DNA from: RGIG8306 sp964426655
GTDB taxonomy: Bacteria > Bacillota > Clostridia > Lachnospirales > Lachnospiraceae
DNA: 24,834 nucleotides
Assembly (NCBI GenBank): GCA_964426655.1
Contig: CAYRQT010000031.1
Location: 1-24,834 of the forward strand
Direction of reading: 5' to 3'
Shown: in pieces, positions 23,647 through 24,834 of the stretch
Layout of the letters: every line of letters starts with the position of its first letter
How positions within the stretch are numbered: the stretch's first letter is position 1
Position numbers and translations under genes: made by a program
The notes under the pieces: generated by a model
Told to the model about the DNA's origin: nothing
What the model saw: the letters and a program-made list of their open reading frames with translations, nothing else
Database searches by the model: none

Positions 23647-24708
23647 TTATTTCTCAATCCGTACAACAGGCTTGATCAGATCGGCAGGCTTGTCCTTCAT
23701 CAGGAACAGGGCCTCTTCGATGTGATCCCATCCGTCAAAAACATGAGTGGAAAGAGGAGAAACATCCAGTCTGCCAGATTCAATTAAGGTAGCCAGTTTT
23801 TCCATGCGCAGACGTCCACCGGGCATCAGACCGCCACGAATGTCCTTGTGGCCCATACCAACGCCCCATTCCACACGGGGGATGCGGATGTAGTCTCCAG
23901 AACCAAGGTAGTTAACATTACCAATCTTGCCGCCGGGCTTCAGGCACTTGATGGCAGCATCAAATGTGTCCACATCACCACCGGCGATGCAGATTCTGTC
24001 TACACCTTTGCCATGGGTCATTTCCAGCACCTGATCTTCAATGGGTCCCTGCTTATAGGAGATGAAATCTGTTGCACCGTAGCCCTTTGCAGCATCAATA
24101 CATCTCTGACGGGTTCCAACGCAGATAATGCGGGAAGCACCCCGAAGTGCAGCGGCAGCAGTGGACATTAATCCAACAGGGCCAATGCCGATTACCAGAA
24201 CAGTGTCACCGAACTGTACATCGGCCAGTTCTACAGCATGGAAACCTGTGGGCACCATATCGGAAAGCATGCAGGCATCTACCGTGTTGATGGAGTCAGG
24301 GAGAAGGGCCAGGTTGCCGTCCGCATCATTTACATGGAAATATTCACCGAACACACCATCTTTGTAGTTAGAGAATTTCCAACCGGCCAGCATGCCACCG
24401 GAATGCATGGCGTAACCAGCCTGTGCCTCCAGAGAATTCCAGTCAGGAGTAATAGCAGGAACCAGGACACGGTCCCCTACTTTAAAATCCTTTACCTCGG
24501 AGCCTACTTCAACGATTTCTCCACAGCCTTCATGGCCAAGAATCAGATTGAAGCGTTCACCGATGGCCCCGTCCCATACAGTGTGTACATCAGATGTACA
24601 AATGGACAGAGCCAGTGGTTTACAGACGGCATCCATGGGTCCACATTTGGGGGTGTCTTTTTCCACCCAGCCAGTGGAGCCAATCTTGAGCATTGCATAA
24701 CCTTTCAT
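23647..24708 (-). CDS. Zinc-dependent NADP-type alcohol dehydrogenase
   Basis: The 353-residue protein closely resembles the NADP-dependent secondary alcohol dehydrogenase of Clostridium beijerinckii (GWKFSNYKDGVFGEYFHVND, VEWGVGMGHKDIRGGL, HIEEALFLMKDKP). The catalytic zinc ligands Cys37, His59 and Glu60 are present, and an Asp sits in LSDMVPTGFH, which I expect to be the fourth. The Rossmann motif is GIGPVG, followed by VGTRQRC and a Tyr in SYKQG. Thr and Arg at the C. beijerinckii Ser199/Arg200 positions favour NADPH. The ATG follows AAAGGAGG. In this locus it could reduce glutarate semialdehyde to 5-hydroxyvalerate, but a 2-ketone or general aldehyde substrate is equally possible. Confidence 0.92.
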   Translation of the reverse strand: MKGYAMLKIGSTGWVEKDTPKCGPMDAVCKPLALSICTSDVHTVWDGAIGERFNLILGHEGCGEIVEVGSEVKDFKVGDRVLVPAITPDWNSLEAQAGYAMHSGGMLAGWKFSNYKDGVFGEYFHVNDADGNLALLPDSINTVDACMLSDMVPTGFHAVELADVQFGDTVLVIGIGPVGLMSTAAAALRGASRIICVGTRQRCIDAAKGYGATDFISYKQGPIEDQVLEMTHGKGVDRICIAGGDVDTFDAAIKCLKPGGKIGNVNYLGSGDYIRIPRVEWGVGMGHKDIRGGLMPGGRLRMEKLATLIESGRLDVSPLSTHVFDGWDHIEEALFLMKDKPADLIKPVVRIEK

Positions 24709-24736
24709 GAAAAAAATCCTCCTTTTATATAGGAGA

Positions 24737-24751
24737 TTCCCGATCAGGGAA
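24737..24751. promoter_or_regulatory. Short palindrome upstream of the alcohol dehydrogenase
   Basis: TTCCC-GATCA-GGGAA is a 5-base perfect dyad with a 5-base centre, 29 bases before the dehydrogenase ATG. It could be an operator or a small leader hairpin. The remaining bases to the window end are A/T rich with several GTAC-containing words, but I see no convincing promoter there. Confidence 0.3.
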
Positions 24752-24834
24752 CCCGTAATTTAACCAATTTGTATTCTAGTGTACATGGTAAAATAAAGTA
24801 CAAAGTTTCTGGCAGACAGTAGTACATAGTTTTT

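Noticed and set aside
1..24834. rRNA, tRNA, CRISPR arrays, insertion sequences, phage genes or an origin
   Set aside because: No such signatures were seen; the repeats present are hairpins, short dyads and the hypD artefact.

Overview
The window reads as Clostridia (Bacillota) DNA from a draft or metagenome assembly. It has two 10-N gaps and appears to join two different genomes. Bases 1-5288 have a lower GC content (low-to-mid 40s % by eye, many A/T-ending codons) and carry ordinary housekeeping genes: secA, an endonuclease III gene (nth), glyA and the first 104 codons of a RarA/MgsA-type AAA+ ATPase. From about 5277 onward the GC content is visibly higher (around 50% or a little more). The first gene on that side, a reverse-strand metE, has lost its catalytic C-terminal half at the same point. 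Two unrelated genes broken head to head at a 12-base shared sequence point to an assembly chimera.

The right-hand 19.5 kb is an amino-acid fermentation locus. After metE and a LysR regulator comes an operon of a glycyl-radical activating enzyme, a trans-4-hydroxy-L-proline dehydratase (HypD) and a TetR regulator. Its well-formed promoter carries a 26-bp near-perfect palindrome at the start site, the likely TetR operator. HypD contains an in-frame 61-codon extra segment next to a 10-N gap, almost certainly a scaffolding artefact. The second gap removes the end of tetR. A reverse-strand LysR gene then faces away from the D-proline reductase operon (prdC, prdA, a 67-residue small protein, prdB), which ends at a strong terminator. 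Next is a second same-strand run: a polar amino-acid ABC transporter (lipoprotein, permease, ATPase), a cytidylate-kinase-like protein, proline racemase (prdF) and a class III aminotransferase. On the opposite strand lie a CobW-type GTPase and an NADP-type zinc alcohol dehydrogenase.

Together these genes suggest one catabolic line. Hydroxyproline is dehydrated by HypD to pyrroline-5-carboxylate and reduced to L-proline by a reductase not in the window. PrdF converts it to D-proline, and PrdA/PrdB with the RnfC-like PrdC reduce that to 5-aminovalerate. The last aminotransferase and alcohol dehydrogenase could carry 5-aminovalerate on to glutarate semialdehyde and 5-hydroxyvalerate; that final part is inference. 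PrdB and PrdC have cysteine codons where well-studied relatives use, or may use, selenocysteine, so this version may be selenium independent. I found no rRNA, tRNA, CRISPR array, insertion sequence or phage gene, and no gene-free stretch exceeds 300 bases.
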